Source: an uncultured Oscillospiraceae bacterium
GTDB taxonomy: Bacteria; Bacillota; Clostridia; Oscillospirales; Acutalibacteraceae
Direction of reading: 5' to 3'
Assembly (NCBI GenBank): GCA_900539855.1
Contig: UQDO01000011.1
Span: forward strand, 1-53,099
DNA length: 53,099 bases
Shown here: positions 30,963 through 40,297 of the stretch, in pieces
How positions within the stretch are numbered: position 1 is the stretch's first letter
Layout: every line of letters starts with the position of its first letter
Notes under the pieces: model-generated
What the model was told of the DNA's origin: nothing
Database searches by the model: none
Seen by the model: only the letters and a program-made list of their open reading frames with translations
Position numbers and translations under genes: made by a program

Positions 30963-33491
30963 ATGAAACTGCTTGCAATAGACGGTAACAGCATAATCAA
31001 CCGCGCTTTTTACGGAATAAAACTGCTTTCGACAAAATCGGGACTGTATACAAACGGTATATACGGCTTTATGAACATACTCGGCAAGCTCTGCGACATG
31101 GAAAGTCCGGACGGAATTGCCGTTGCCTTTGACCTTAAGGCGCCGACCTTCCGCCACAAGGAATATGCCGAATATAAAGCCGGCAGAAAGCCTATGCCGG
31201 AGGAGCTTCGCGGTCAGTTTCCGCTGCTGAAAAGGCTATTGACGCTTATGGGCTATACCTGCATAGAAAAGGAAGGCTTTGAGGCTGACGATATTTTAGG
31301 AACGCTTGCACATATATGCGAGACCACAGGTAACACCTGCGTTATTGCCACAGGTGACCGGGATTCGTTCCAGCTCGTATCCGACAAGACCCATGTGCTG
31401 CTGTCCGCGACCAAGGCTGGCAGACCGGAGATCACAGAATACACCCCGGAAACGATAATGGAAAAATACGGTGTAACACCGCCGCAGATAATCGACATAA
31501 AGGCTCTGCAGGGCGACGCGTCGGACAACATTCCCGGCGTCGCCGGCATAGGTGAAAAGACCGCCGGTGAGCTTATAAGGAATTACGGCAGCATCGACCG
31601 TATCTATGATGAGCTTGACACACTCGATATCCGCGACAGTCTGCGTATAAAGCTTGCCGCAGGACGTGACATGGCGTTTTTGAGCCGCGGGCTTGGCACG
31701 ATATGCCGGACAGTGCCTATAGAGACCGATATTGAAAGCTACAGGATCGGTGATAGAAACGACCTTGAACTGGCGAGGCTTTTACATCAGCTTGAGTTTT
31801 TTGGCATGCTGCAAAAATTAGGTCTTGAAAATATAAATATCGAGCAGGAACCGACGGCTGCGGAAGAATTTGTCCGCAAGGGACCCGACCTGCTGCTCAA
31901 AGAATATGCCGGCGGCAGGCTTGACGCCTTTGCAGGCGACGGCATCTCACTCGCGTTTGAAGGCAAGGTCTGCACAGTTTGTCTTAATGATATAAAAAAT
32001 ATACAAGGCAATCGGCTTTATATATATGACTCAAAGCATTATTACAAGGAGCTTTTAAAAAACGGCAACAAACCGTCGGTGGTAGCTTTTGACACGCAGC
32101 TTGCCGCCTATCTTATAAACCCGTCGGCAAAGGATTATGCTCCCTCCCACCTCGCGACCGAATACGGCGTAAACGTCGCGGTATCAGACGACTGCACCGA
32201 ACAGGAGCACTGCGCCGCCCTTTGCCATGCCGTAAACCGGAAGCTTGAAGCACAAATTGAACAGACCGGGCAATCCCGGCTGCTTTCAGATATCGAGCTG
32301 CCTCTGGCGCTCGTGCTTGCAAAAATGGAACTTGCCGGATTTTCGGTTGACAAAGCCGGCATAGAGGAATACGGCAAAGCATTGTCGGTTCGGATAGACG
32401 AGCTTGAAAAGACTGTGTGGCAGGAGGTCGGCTATGAATTCAACCTGAACTCCCCTAAGCAGCTCGGCGTTGCTTTATTTGAGTCGCTGGGGCTTCCCTG
32501 CCGCAAAAAAACCAAAAGCGGATATTCCACCGGTGCCGAAGTATTGGAGGATCTTCGCAGCATACACCCTGCGGTCGATCATCTGCTGCAGTACCGCACC
32601 CTTGCAAAATTAAAATCGACATACTGTGACGGTCTGCTGTCACAGGTCGCAGACGACGGCAGGATACACTCAACCCTTAATCAGACCGAGACCAGAACCG
32701 GCAGGATAAGCTCATCCGAGCCTAATCTTCAGAACATTCCCGTCCGCAGACCCGAGGGGCGCGAGATGCGCAAACTTTTCAGAGCTAAAGCCGGATATGT
32801 GCTGTGCGATGCCGACTATTCGCAGATAGAGCTGCGCGTCCTGGCGCACATAGCCAACGACAGCAACATGATAAACGCCTTTAAAAACGGGATCGACATT
32901 CATACCCTTACCGCAAGTCAGGTCTTTGGCGTGCCGGTCGAAGGCGTCACTCCCACAATGCGTTCGCGCGCAAAGGCGGTCAATTTCGGCATAGTCTACG
33001 GAATAGGCGCGTTTTCGCTTGCTAAGGATATCGGGGTCACAAGAAAGGAAGCCGCCGCTTATATCGACGGATATCTTGCAACCTACCCCGAGGTAGATAA
33101 ATACATGCACCGCGTAGTGGAACAGGCAAAGGAGGACGGCTTTGCCTCCACCATGTTCGGCAGACGCCGCCTGCTCCCCGAGCTTAAAAACTCAAACGCC
33201 ATGTTGAGGGCATTCGGTGAACGCGTGGCACGCAACATGCCGATACAGGGCACAGCCGCCGATATAATAAAGATCGCCATGATAAGGGTCAACGACCGGC
33301 TTGAAAAGGAGCTGCCCGACGCGCGCCTTATTATGCAGGTACACGATGAACTTATAGTTGAAGCGCCAAGAGATCAGGCAGAAAAAGCCTGCCGCATTTT
33401 AAAAGAGGAAATGGAGGGCGCCGTAAGTCTGTCGGTTCCTCTTTCGGTTGACGCGCACTTTGGTGACACATGGTACGACGCAAAGGGATGA
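30963..33491 (+). CDS. polA: DNA polymerase I
   Basis: 842 aa family A polymerase for repair and Okazaki-fragment processing. Residues 1-290 are the 5' nuclease with FEADDILGT, ATGDRDSFQL and GDASDNIPGV. The middle 3'-5' exonuclease-like region (about 320-450) lacks the D-x-E metal residues, as in many Firmicutes, so proofreading is absent. The polymerase domain has RTGRISSSEPNLQNIP, DADYSQIELR (motif A), RSRAKAVNFGIVYG (motif B) and VHDELIVE (motif C). Start ATG follows AGGAG. It leads a five-gene run. Confidence 0.97.
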   Translation: MKLLAIDGNSIINRAFYGIKLLSTKSGLYTNGIYGFMNILGKLCDMESPDGIAVAFDLKAPTFRHKEYAEYKAGRKPMPEELRGQFPLLKRLLTLMGYTCIEKEGFEADDILGTLAHICETTGNTCVIATGDRDSFQLVSDKTHVLLSATKAGRPEITEYTPETIMEKYGVTPPQIIDIKALQGDASDNIPGVAGIGEKTAGELIRNYGSIDRIYDELDTLDIRDSLRIKLAAGRDMAFLSRGLGTICRTVPIETDIESYRIGDRNDLELARLLHQLEFFGMLQKLGLENINIEQEPTAAEEFVRKGPDLLLKEYAGGRLDAFAGDGISLAFEGKVCTVCLNDIKNIQGNRLYIYDSKHYYKELLKNGNKPSVVAFDTQLAAYLINPSAKDYAPSHLATEYGVNVAVSDDCTEQEHCAALCHAVNRKLEAQIEQTGQSRLLSDIELPLALVLAKMELAGFSVDKAGIEEYGKALSVRIDELEKTVWQEVGYEFNLNSPKQLGVALFESLGLPCRKKTKSGYSTGAEVLEDLRSIHPAVDHLLQYRTLAKLKSTYCDGLLSQVADDGRIHSTLNQTETRTGRISSSEPNLQNIPVRRPEGREMRKLFRAKAGYVLCDADYSQIELRVLAHIANDSNMINAFKNGIDIHTLTASQVFGVPVEGVTPTMRSRAKAVNFGIVYGIGAFSLAKDIGVTRKEAAAYIDGYLATYPEVDKYMHRVVEQAKEDGFASTMFGRRRLLPELKNSNAMLRAFGERVARNMPIQGTAADIIKIAMIRVNDRLEKELPDARLIMQVHDELIVEAPRDQAEKACRILKEEMEGAVSLSVPLSVDAHFGDTWYDAKG

Positions 33492-33497
33492 TATTTC

Positions 33498-33929
33498 ATG
33501 ACCGACTCTAAAAAGGTTATAATATTTGTCTGCACAGGCAATACATGCCGCAGCCCCATAGCGGAGGCGCTTTTCCTGCGCCGCCTTAAAAGGGACGGCA
33601 GGGATGATATAATAACGCTGTCACGCGGACTTTCAGCCGCAGGCGGAGAGCCGGCGTCACCACTGGCTGTCAGCGCCATGGCAGCTTACGGGTGTGACAT
33701 TTCTGCACACCGTTCGGCACCTCTTACAGAACGCGAGATAGCTGCCGGCGACCTGTTTGTTTGCATGACAAACGAACACGCTGCCGCCCTTGCTGTATGC
33801 GGCGTGCCGGAAGGAAAGACAATAGTGCTGTCGGTACCCGACCCGTATGGCGGCACTGCCGACGATTATATGGCGGCAGCAGCAAAGATCGATTCACGTC
33901 TGGAGGATATTTATGGACTCCTCATATAA
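33498..33929 (+). CDS. Low-molecular-weight phosphatase (YwlE/PTP type)
   Basis: 143 aa. The P-loop CTGNTCRS gives C12-x5-R18 and the DPYGG motif supplies the general-acid Asp. The Thr at position 13-16 (C-T-G-N-T) is the residue that favours phosphoarginine in YwlE-type enzymes, so a protein-arginine phosphatase is plausible. AAGGGATGA precedes ATG, 6 bases after polA; the 3' end overlaps rimI by 17 bases. Confidence 0.85.
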   Translation: MTDSKKVIIFVCTGNTCRSPIAEALFLRRLKRDGRDDIITLSRGLSAAGGEPASPLAVSAMAAYGCDISAHRSAPLTEREIAAGDLFVCMTNEHAAALAVCGVPEGKTIVLSVPDPYGGTADDYMAAAAKIDSRLEDIYGLLI

Positions 33930-34401
33930 TATAGTCGTTCGCCCTTTGAGTGCAGAGCTTTTCCCAAAAGCGGCGGCGACCGAGCGAGAGGCTCTCGGCA
34001 GCGAGGGCTGGTCTCAAAAGGCGATAGCCGATACCGTGGCTTTGAACGGTACATATTTAGGTGTGTTTTTTGACGGTGAATATGCAGGCCATGCAGGCAT
34101 GACAAAGGCTGCCGACGAAGGATATGTCACCAACATCGCCGTAAAGCCAAAATTCAGGCGGCGCGGCGCCGCAACGGCGCTTATAAAAGCCCTTTTGGGT
34201 GAGTCCGAAAGGTCGAAGCTTGCGTTTTTATCGCTTGAGGTACGGGCATCAAATACTGCCGCTGTTTCTCTTTATAAAAAGTGCGGATTTAAAAAGGCAG
34301 GCTTAAGACCGAAATTTTACCGCGATCCCTGTGAGGACGCGGTCATCATGACCTATTATTTTGAAAGGGAACCAAACCTTTATGAAAATACTCGCTATTG
34401 A
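33913..34401 (+). CDS. rimI: Ribosomal protein S18 alanine N-acetyltransferase
   Basis: 162 aa GNAT acetyltransferase. Acetyl-CoA loop FRRRGAATALI (about residues 79-89), and LEVRASNTAAVSLYKKCGF is the RimI signature. Start ATG 33913 has GGAGG 6 bases upstream, inside the phosphatase gene. It overlaps tsaD by 20 bases, the usual RimI-TsaD linkage in Firmicutes. Confidence 0.9.
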   Translation: MDSSYNIVVRPLSAELFPKAAATEREALGSEGWSQKAIADTVALNGTYLGVFFDGEYAGHAGMTKAADEGYVTNIAVKPKFRRRGAATALIKALLGESERSKLAFLSLEVRASNTAAVSLYKKCGFKKAGLRPKFYRDPCEDAVIMTYYFEREPNLYENTRY

Positions 34402-35392
34402 ATCCTCGTGCGACGAAACGGCGGCAGCCGTCGTCGAAGGGCGCACGGTTTTATCAAGCATAGTTTCGACCCAGATCGAGGAGCACAGGCTGTACGGGGG
34501 CGTAGTACCCGAAATAGCGTCAAGGCGCCACACCGAGGCTGTTTCACAGGTGGTAAAATCCGCGCTTTCGGATGCCGGTCTTAAATTCACCGATATAGAT
34601 GCCGTTGCCGTGACCTTTGCACCGGGACTTATAGGTGCTTTGCTGGTCGGCGTAAACTATGCGAAGGGTCTTGCCATGTCGCTCGGTGTGCCGCTTATTC
34701 CGGTGCATCATTTAAGAAGCCACATAGCCGCAAATTATCTGTCCGATCCAACTCTTGAACCGCCGTTTCTTTGCCTCATGGTATCGGGCGGCAACAGCCT
34801 TATAGTCAAGGTAAACGGATACACAAGCTTTGAGATAATAGGAAGAACTCACGACGACGCCGCCGGAGAATGTTTTGACAAATCGGCAAGATCGATGGGG
34901 CTTCCGTATCCGGGCGGAGTGATGCTTGACAAGACCGCCACGACAGCCGACCTTAAAAAATATCCCATGCCCTGGCCGCATGTTGACGGCTGCGAGCTTG
35001 ATTTCAGCTTTTCGGGGCTTAAGACCGCCGTTATAAATCTTACGCACAATGCCGCGCAGAAGGGCGAGGAAATAGACGTGCCGGTGCTTTGCGCCACGGT
35101 AAGACAGCGCGTCTGCGACATTCTTATTGCCAACACAATGAAGGCGGCAGAGCTTACGGGGCTAAAAAAAATAGTCATTGCCGGCGGCGTTTCCGCAAAC
35201 TCGGAATTAAGGCGGCGCATGCGTGACGAATGTGACAGCCGCGGTTTTGAGCTTTATTATCCAGAACTTAAATACTGCGGCGACAATGCGGCAATGGTCG
35301 GTGCACAGGCGATATATGAATATAATTCCGGCAATATTGCAGGGGTGGATTTAAACGCTCAGGCAACTTTGGATATAGACTATAGGGAATAA
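34382..35392 (+). CDS. tsaD: tRNA N6-threonylcarbamoyltransferase
   Basis: 336 aa. TsaD attaches threonylcarbamoyl to A37 of ANN-decoding tRNAs with TsaB and TsaE (not in this window). ESSCDETAAAVV at the N-terminus, the iron-binding H110-x3-H114 (VHHLRSH), GGVSANSELR and the Asp of CGDNAAM are all present. ATG 34382 lies inside the end of rimI with AAAGGGA upstream. Confidence 0.95.
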   Translation: MKILAIESSCDETAAAVVEGRTVLSSIVSTQIEEHRLYGGVVPEIASRRHTEAVSQVVKSALSDAGLKFTDIDAVAVTFAPGLIGALLVGVNYAKGLAMSLGVPLIPVHHLRSHIAANYLSDPTLEPPFLCLMVSGGNSLIVKVNGYTSFEIIGRTHDDAAGECFDKSARSMGLPYPGGVMLDKTATTADLKKYPMPWPHVDGCELDFSFSGLKTAVINLTHNAAQKGEEIDVPVLCATVRQRVCDILIANTMKAAELTGLKKIVIAGGVSANSELRRRMRDECDSRGFELYYPELKYCGDNAAMVGAQAIYEYNSGNIAGVDLNAQATLDIDYRE

Positions 35393-35412
35393 ATCTATAA
35401 GGGGATATCTTA

Positions 35413-36351
35413 ATGAAAACAATAGCTCTTGACAATGAAAAGCTCCGTTTCCACGGCAGGTGGAGCGGCGACAGTCACAAAATGACCGGATACTGGTGCA
35501 GACCGTACCTTGAATTTAAAATTCAGGGCAAAAGCTTCGGTTTTTCGACCGAGGGCGATTCGGCTGTATATTCCGTAAAGCTTGACGGCAGTATGCTGAC
35601 CAACTGCTCACGCAGCACCGGTTCCCTGACCTTCTATATGCAGGACGACAAACCGCACACAATAAGGATAACCGGTCACAGCACCGAGCGGCCGCTTATA
35701 ATAAAGGATCTTGTGATCGACGGCAGCCTTTGCGAAATGGAAAAGCGCAGCAGACATATTCTGTTTATAGGCGATTCACTGACCGCAGCCAACGGTTATT
35801 CGGCGGTCATCCCTCAGGAGATGGACTGGGACTACACCTGCGTTGCCCTCGGTGGATTGCCGCTTTGCGACGGCAGAGGCTACTATTCCCTCCCGGAAAA
35901 GGAAAAGGATGCGGTCCGTACCGGCATGGAAACTGCCTTTTACAAGCTCTGTCCTCCGTCGGTCGCCATAAAGGACGCACCCGATTATGACCTTTCCCTT
36001 GCCGAAACGCCGGACGATATTTTTATAAATTTGGGCACGAACGATGCGCTTATAAACGAGGAAAATGCAAAAGGCTATCTCGAGGTTTACAAAGAATTCG
36101 TTCCGAAAATAAGACAGCTTTACCCGAACGCAAGGATATTCCTTCCCCTGCCGTCTGCCGACAGCGACACGAAAATGCGCCTTAGCACTATAGAGTCAGC
36201 GGCAAAGAATATGGAAGCAACCCTTGATAACGTAAAATATATAGACACGCGCAACTGGAACATTGAAATAAGCGGCGACAATGTTCATCCCACCGCCGCC
36301 GGATATGCCGAGTATGCAAGGCGTCTGATAAAGGCGGTCGGATACAGATAA
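35413..36351 (+). CDS. CE2-like SGNH esterase
   Basis: 312 aa. Residues 1-105 form a beta-sandwich with LRFHGRW and a jelly-roll pattern as in family 2 carbohydrate esterases; residues 110-312 are SGNH: GDSLT with Ser122, FINLGTND and DNVHPTAAG with the catalytic Asp-His. No signal peptide, so an intracellular deacetylase of oligosaccharides is likely. AAGGGGAT precedes ATG 20 bases after tsaD. Confidence 0.85.
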   Translation: MKTIALDNEKLRFHGRWSGDSHKMTGYWCRPYLEFKIQGKSFGFSTEGDSAVYSVKLDGSMLTNCSRSTGSLTFYMQDDKPHTIRITGHSTERPLIIKDLVIDGSLCEMEKRSRHILFIGDSLTAANGYSAVIPQEMDWDYTCVALGGLPLCDGRGYYSLPEKEKDAVRTGMETAFYKLCPPSVAIKDAPDYDLSLAETPDDIFINLGTNDALINEENAKGYLEVYKEFVPKIRQLYPNARIFLPLPSADSDTKMRLSTIESAAKNMEATLDNVKYIDTRNWNIEISGDNVHPTAAGYAEYARRLIKAVGYR

Positions 36352-36362
36352 CGGCAAAAATT

Positions 36363-36392
36363 TAAGCAGGAGATGTATCATCTCCTGCTTTT
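36363..36392 (+). terminator. Terminator of the polA run
   Basis: 11-bp stem agcaggagatg/catctcctgct (36365-36375, 36379-36389) followed by TTTT. Confidence 0.85.
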
Positions 36393-36413
36393 ATGTTATC
36401 ATCATATATTTTC

Positions 36414-36677
36414 TCAAAACAGCAATATACCGTAGCTTTCAAACAAAAAGTCCTCAACAACATCCTTCAGCTGGCAAAGCTCAAGGTCACTGCGGTTCAT
36501 ATTTTCAACGAGGTTTTTCATTCTGACAGAGTCCTCGGACAGTCCGGGGATAGTAATAATATCGTTTCCGCTTTTGCCTCTCACTCCGTACATTTTGACC
36601 GGCAAACCGTCAACTCTCTCGGTTGATGTAGTCATAGAGTACTTCGCATTTCTATAGTTGTACATATAAGTATTCAT
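36414..36677 (-). CDS. DUF6514 family protein
   Basis: 87 aa small clostridial protein with the typical ending LKDVVEDFL and the pattern VKMYGVRG then V.MKNLVENMN. Start ATG 36677 has GGAGG 7 bases upstream. Monocistronic with its own promoter. Function unknown. Confidence 0.7.
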   Translation of the reverse strand: MNTYMYNYRNAKYSMTTSTERVDGLPVKMYGVRGKSGNDIITIPGLSEDSVRMKNLVENMNRSDLELCQLKDVVEDFLFESYGILLF

Positions 36678-36722
36678 CAAGCTACCTCCAAAAAATGTTA
36701 ATTAAATTCACTCTTTGAATAC

Positions 36723-36750
36723 ATTATAGCACTAATTCGACAAAAGTCAA
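36723..36750 (-). promoter_or_regulatory. Promoter of the DUF6514 gene
   Basis: Minus-strand TTGACT (36745-36750), a 16-base spacer and TATAAT (36723-36728). Confidence 0.75.
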
Positions 36751-36765
36751 CACATTTTGTGAATA

Positions 36766-37533
36766 TTATTCACAAAATTTAAGCGATGAAATCAATTCCC
36801 CGGGGTTGTCATATGCATTTCTATATACCTCTATGAGAGCAGCCCCTTTGTATCCGTCATTTTCGAGCCTTGATAAAAGCGCTTTCAGGTCGTAATCTCC
36901 GTTTCCCGGCAGCATACACTCAGTGGTGCTGCTGTGGTCGCTCAGGTGAACGTTTACTATATTTCCTTTCATGGCGTCGTATATGACCGACGGGTCAAAG
37001 CCTGCTCTTATGCACTGCTTGACATCAAAGGTAAACTTTATCCCGTCGTTTGTAAAGCGCCTTATCCCGCGTATATTTTCCAAAGTTGACGCGCGGAAGC
37101 GGTTGACATTTTCGTGTGTGACCGAAACGCCGTACCTGTTTGCCGACCGGTTCATGAGCATCAGCCGCTCACAGTAGCGCTCCATAGATAATGTGCCGTG
37201 TATTGAGTCGCCGTGCAGCACTACATATTTGGCACCAAGCAGCGCCGCCGTCTCATAGTATTGCTCATAGAACCGCAGGGTTTCCTCTGTCCTGCGGTCA
37301 TATTCCGAAAAAAGAAAATATGGCTCTCCCACCGATCCGCACGGATGAACCGACACTATTTCCGTACCAAAACCGTCGGCTGTGCATTTTAAGCGACGCA
37401 CGTTCTCAGGTTTTAACTCGTCAAAGCTGTTGAAAAATATTTCAGTAACCTTAACGCCGTTTTTGCAAAGAAAAAGCAGCGCTTCCTCGGTTCTCATCGG
37501 GTACAAACTGGCTGTGGAGATGCCAATCCTCAT
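36766..37533 (-). CDS. TIM-barrel sugar-phosphate isomerase/epimerase
   Basis: 255 aa of the xylose-isomerase-like AP endonuclease 2 family. Metal ligands are expected at VSVHPCG, VVLHGDS, VTHENVN, FTFDVKQ and VNVHLSDH, and the C-terminal IEVYR. The substrate cannot be told from sequence. It overlaps the RqcH stop by 4 bases (ATGA), making it the last gene of the DUF1858-trmK-rqcH operon. Confidence 0.82.
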   Translation of the reverse strand: MRIGISTASLYPMRTEEALLFLCKNGVKVTEIFFNSFDELKPENVRRLKCTADGFGTEIVSVHPCGSVGEPYFLFSEYDRRTEETLRFYEQYYETAALLGAKYVVLHGDSIHGTLSMERYCERLMLMNRSANRYGVSVTHENVNRFRASTLENIRGIRRFTNDGIKFTFDVKQCIRAGFDPSVIYDAMKGNIVNVHLSDHSSTTECMLPGNGDYDLKALLSRLENDGYKGAALIEVYRNAYDNPGELISSLKFCE

Positions 37534-39260
37534 TTTTCCACCTCTATCGGAGTGACAAAAACCGTACGGTTGGTCTTATATATGACCATACCCGGCTTTG
37601 CCCCTGCCGGTTTTTTGACGTATTTCACCTTAGTATAATCTACCGGCACCGACGATGAATTTGCCGCCTTGGAATTCTTAGCCGCTATTAGTGCAGCAAA
37701 CATGACCGTGCTTTCCGGCAGCTCGTTTCCGTCAGACCGCACTATAACGTGCGACCCCGGTATATTCTTAGTATGGAACCACCAGTCGGTTTTATCCGCA
37801 ATTTTCAGCGTCAGTTCATCGTTCTGGCGGTTGTTGCGTCCTATAAGCACCTTAAATCCGTCGGGCGAGGTCATTTCTATAGGATTTTTCCCGGCATTTT
37901 TTCTTTTATTCTGCATGTTGCCGCCTCTTATATATCCGGCAGCAGCAAGCTCGTCCCTTATCTCGCGCAGATCCTCAGCCGTTTTGGCTCTTTCAAGCTC
38001 ATCCATTACACTTTCGATGTATATAAGCTCCTGCCTGCTTTCGGCTATAAGATCGCCCAATACCGCCGCGGCATTGCAGCTTTTTTTGTATTCCTTGAAA
38101 TACTTCTGGGCATTCTGAGTCACCGACAGCGAGGTGTCAAGCGGAACACGTTGCAGCTTACATTCCGGATCATAATAATTCGGCACATCGACATACGGCA
38201 CGCCGCGCAGACTCTGATCACCGTAGGTTTTGAGCAGCTCACCGAGTATCCTGTACTTTTCCCCATCTTTGCAGCGTGACAGTTCCTTTTCCCTTACGGC
38301 AACCTTTTTTGCAGCCCTTGCATGCAGGTTCTTCAGCAGTCTTACAAGATCCGACGCCAACGCTTTGAGCCGTTCGCGCCGGTCGCGTTCGGCATAGACT
38401 GTCTCAAGAAGTGCCGAAAAGTCTTCAAAACTCTTGCAAACGGCACTGTCCCCATACTGCGTTATACTGCGGTATGAAAATTCAAACGGCACGCCGTCCG
38501 CGCCAAGAACGGCTGTGGGCTGAGGATGCGTAATGCTGTTTTTAAGGTCGTCAAGTGCCAGACATAAAGCGTCTCTTTCACTGCCGCCGATTGTTTTTAC
38601 ATCGGCTGCGGTATCGATATGAGCCAATGTGCATATCTCCCGGGAGATCAGCGGCGACACGCCGTCCAGCACATCTATCAATGCGGTGCAAAGGCTCCCG
38701 TCCCTATTAATTACCGCATCGGCAAGAAAATGTGCGGAATTTTCGGTCACACTCAGCTTGCTTTGTCTTTCAGGCTTTTCGTAGATAGCACCGGGCTGTA
38801 TCATCCTGCCGCCCGACTCTATATCCGAACGCCGCAGGGCGTCTATTATCCTGCCGTCCTGTCTTATAAGTATAAGATTGGTCTGCTTTCCTATGAACTC
38901 AGCCGCAAGGCGCACCTCTGACCGGTCGCCCATTTCGTCGGTTGCCAAAAGTATGAAGGTCACCATGCGCTCAGCACCGTCGTCACCGACCGACAAAAAC
39001 CTTGCGCCTGACAGATGTTTTCTCAGCAGCATGCAGAACATCGGCGGCTGAGGCGGATTTTCGGGCGTACTTTCGGTAAAACAGACGCGCGGCGATGAAG
39101 GGCGCACCGACAAAAGCAGCTTTTTTGCCACGCCGGACGCTCTGAACAAAATCACGATCTCATCTCTTGACGGCTGAAAGATCTTGTCTATCCTCGTGCC
39201 GTCGAGTACGTCTGCTATTTCCTTTTTTACTTCGGTTAAAAATATTCCGTCCTGACCCAT
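37530..39260 (-). CDS. rqcH: Rqc2/RqcH family ribosome quality-control protein
   Basis: 576 aa. It has the NFACT-N domain (DGIFLTEVKKEI at the start, LLRKHLSGARF), a long coiled coil and the NFACT-R domain (PDGFKVLIGRNNRQNDELT, then DWWFHTKNIPGSHV). RqcH recruits Ala-tRNA to stalled 50S subunits to add alanine tails. At the site of the conserved Asp-Arg pair the sequence reads G-A-E-R, a conservative D to E change if the alignment by eye is right. The first ATG shares a base with the trmK stop (TAATG). Confidence 0.9.
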   Translation of the reverse strand: MGQDGIFLTEVKKEIADVLDGTRIDKIFQPSRDEIVILFRASGVAKKLLLSVRPSSPRVCFTESTPENPPQPPMFCMLLRKHLSGARFLSVGDDGAERMVTFILLATDEMGDRSEVRLAAEFIGKQTNLILIRQDGRIIDALRRSDIESGGRMIQPGAIYEKPERQSKLSVTENSAHFLADAVINRDGSLCTALIDVLDGVSPLISREICTLAHIDTAADVKTIGGSERDALCLALDDLKNSITHPQPTAVLGADGVPFEFSYRSITQYGDSAVCKSFEDFSALLETVYAERDRRERLKALASDLVRLLKNLHARAAKKVAVREKELSRCKDGEKYRILGELLKTYGDQSLRGVPYVDVPNYYDPECKLQRVPLDTSLSVTQNAQKYFKEYKKSCNAAAVLGDLIAESRQELIYIESVMDELERAKTAEDLREIRDELAAAGYIRGGNMQNKRKNAGKNPIEMTSPDGFKVLIGRNNRQNDELTLKIADKTDWWFHTKNIPGSHVIVRSDGNELPESTVMFAALIAAKNSKAANSSSVPVDYTKVKYVKKPAGAKPGMVIYKTNRTVFVTPIEVEK

Positions 39261-39943
39261 TATTCTTCTTCGCAAAGCAGCCTGTCCATCTGTTCAATAA
39301 CCGAGAGAAGCCTGCTGTATCTTTCCTTTTCAGTATCTATAGAGGATATATCGTCCGATAGCTTGGCGAGTATCCTTCTTTTTCGTGATATGTATTTTCT
39401 TTCCTGTTCACCGATATTGCGCGGCAGCATGCCGACATAGTAAAACAGCGGATCACATTCCGTCCTTACACCGGAATAAACCGCCTTTATTATTGTATAT
39501 ATTCTGCCTGCCGATGTCACGGCGCGTTCTTCCGTTATTGGAAACCCGTTTTCCGTAAGATATTTTCTAAGATCCTCAGCAGAGGTCATTGGCTGCAATA
39601 TAAGCTCGTATCTGCTGTTCTTTATCCAATCGCAGCCGGACAGTATTTTAATTATAAGGTCTCCGCCCATTCCGGCTATTACGAATGTGTCGGCGTCATA
39701 AGGGCTCACAGCCGCAAGTCCGTCGCCTTTTCTGACTGCAACATTAAAAACGCCCGATCTTTCGATGTTTGCACGGGCGTTGTTTATAGGTCCGTCCGAC
39801 ACGTCACAGGCGATGGCGGACGGCGATATTCCGGACTTTACAAGAAGTATCGGAAGATACGCGTGGTCGGAGCCTATGTCCGCCACGCGATCTCCTTTGC
39901 GGATCATCTCCGCAATCGTTGCCAGACGGCGATCTGCCGCCAT
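39260..39943 (-). CDS. trmK: tRNA (adenine22-N1)-methyltransferase
   Basis: 227 aa. SAM-binding motif VADIGSDHAYLPILL, the ACDVSDGPI acidic loop and IAGMGGDLI are diagnostic of TrmK, which makes m1A22 in tRNA. GGAG lies 8 bases before the ATG. Overlaps the DUF1858 gene and rqcH by one base each. Confidence 0.92.
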   Translation of the reverse strand: MAADRRLATIAEMIRKGDRVADIGSDHAYLPILLVKSGISPSAIACDVSDGPINNARANIERSGVFNVAVRKGDGLAAVSPYDADTFVIAGMGGDLIIKILSGCDWIKNSRYELILQPMTSAEDLRKYLTENGFPITEERAVTSAGRIYTIIKAVYSGVRTECDPLFYYVGMLPRNIGEQERKYISRKRRILAKLSDDISSIDTEKERYSRLLSVIEQMDRLLCEEE

Positions 39944-40143
39944 TACTTGTTCTCCAGATAGTTGTTGAGCTTGGCTATGAGCTCATCACAATCGGTTCCG
40001 TGAACGGCACAGGCGTCCTCAACCGACTCTCCGCGTGATGCCGGGCATCCGAGGCAATGCATGCCTATCTCAAAGAAAAATTCTGCTGTTCCTGCATCCA
40101 TATCGAGTATATCGCCGATGCACATATCCTTTGTAACCTTCAT
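39943..40143 (-). CDS. DUF1858 domain protein
   Basis: 66 aa hybrid-cluster-associated disulfide-type small protein. MHCLGCP with Cys30 and Cys33 and VEDACAVHGTD are typical of DUF1858. Possibly binds a metal or does redox chemistry. First gene of the trmK-rqcH operon. Confidence 0.85.
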   Translation of the reverse strand: MKVTKDMCIGDILDMDAGTAEFFFEIGMHCLGCPASRGESVEDACAVHGTDCDELIAKLNNYLENK

Positions 40144-40213
40144 GATTCATCCTTTCCGCCGCATATACGGCAAGGCAGCGAAAATACGCGCCTTAAAATT
40201 TATATTTATCCGC

Positions 40214-40292
40214 CTTGAGGTTTCTCAAGTTACACCCTGATGCCTTATGGCTCCGGGTGTAACCTACAGTAAACCGAGGCAGGCGGCTGCCT
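40214..40292. repeat. Three consecutive hairpins in the gap
   Basis: Perfect stems cttgag/ctcaag (40214-40229), gttacaccc/gggtgtaac (40229-40263) and aggcag/ctgcct (40277-40292). None has a clear U-tract in either direction. The gap 40144-40297 holds no gene. Confidence 0.55.
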
Positions 40293-40297
40293 TTCAT

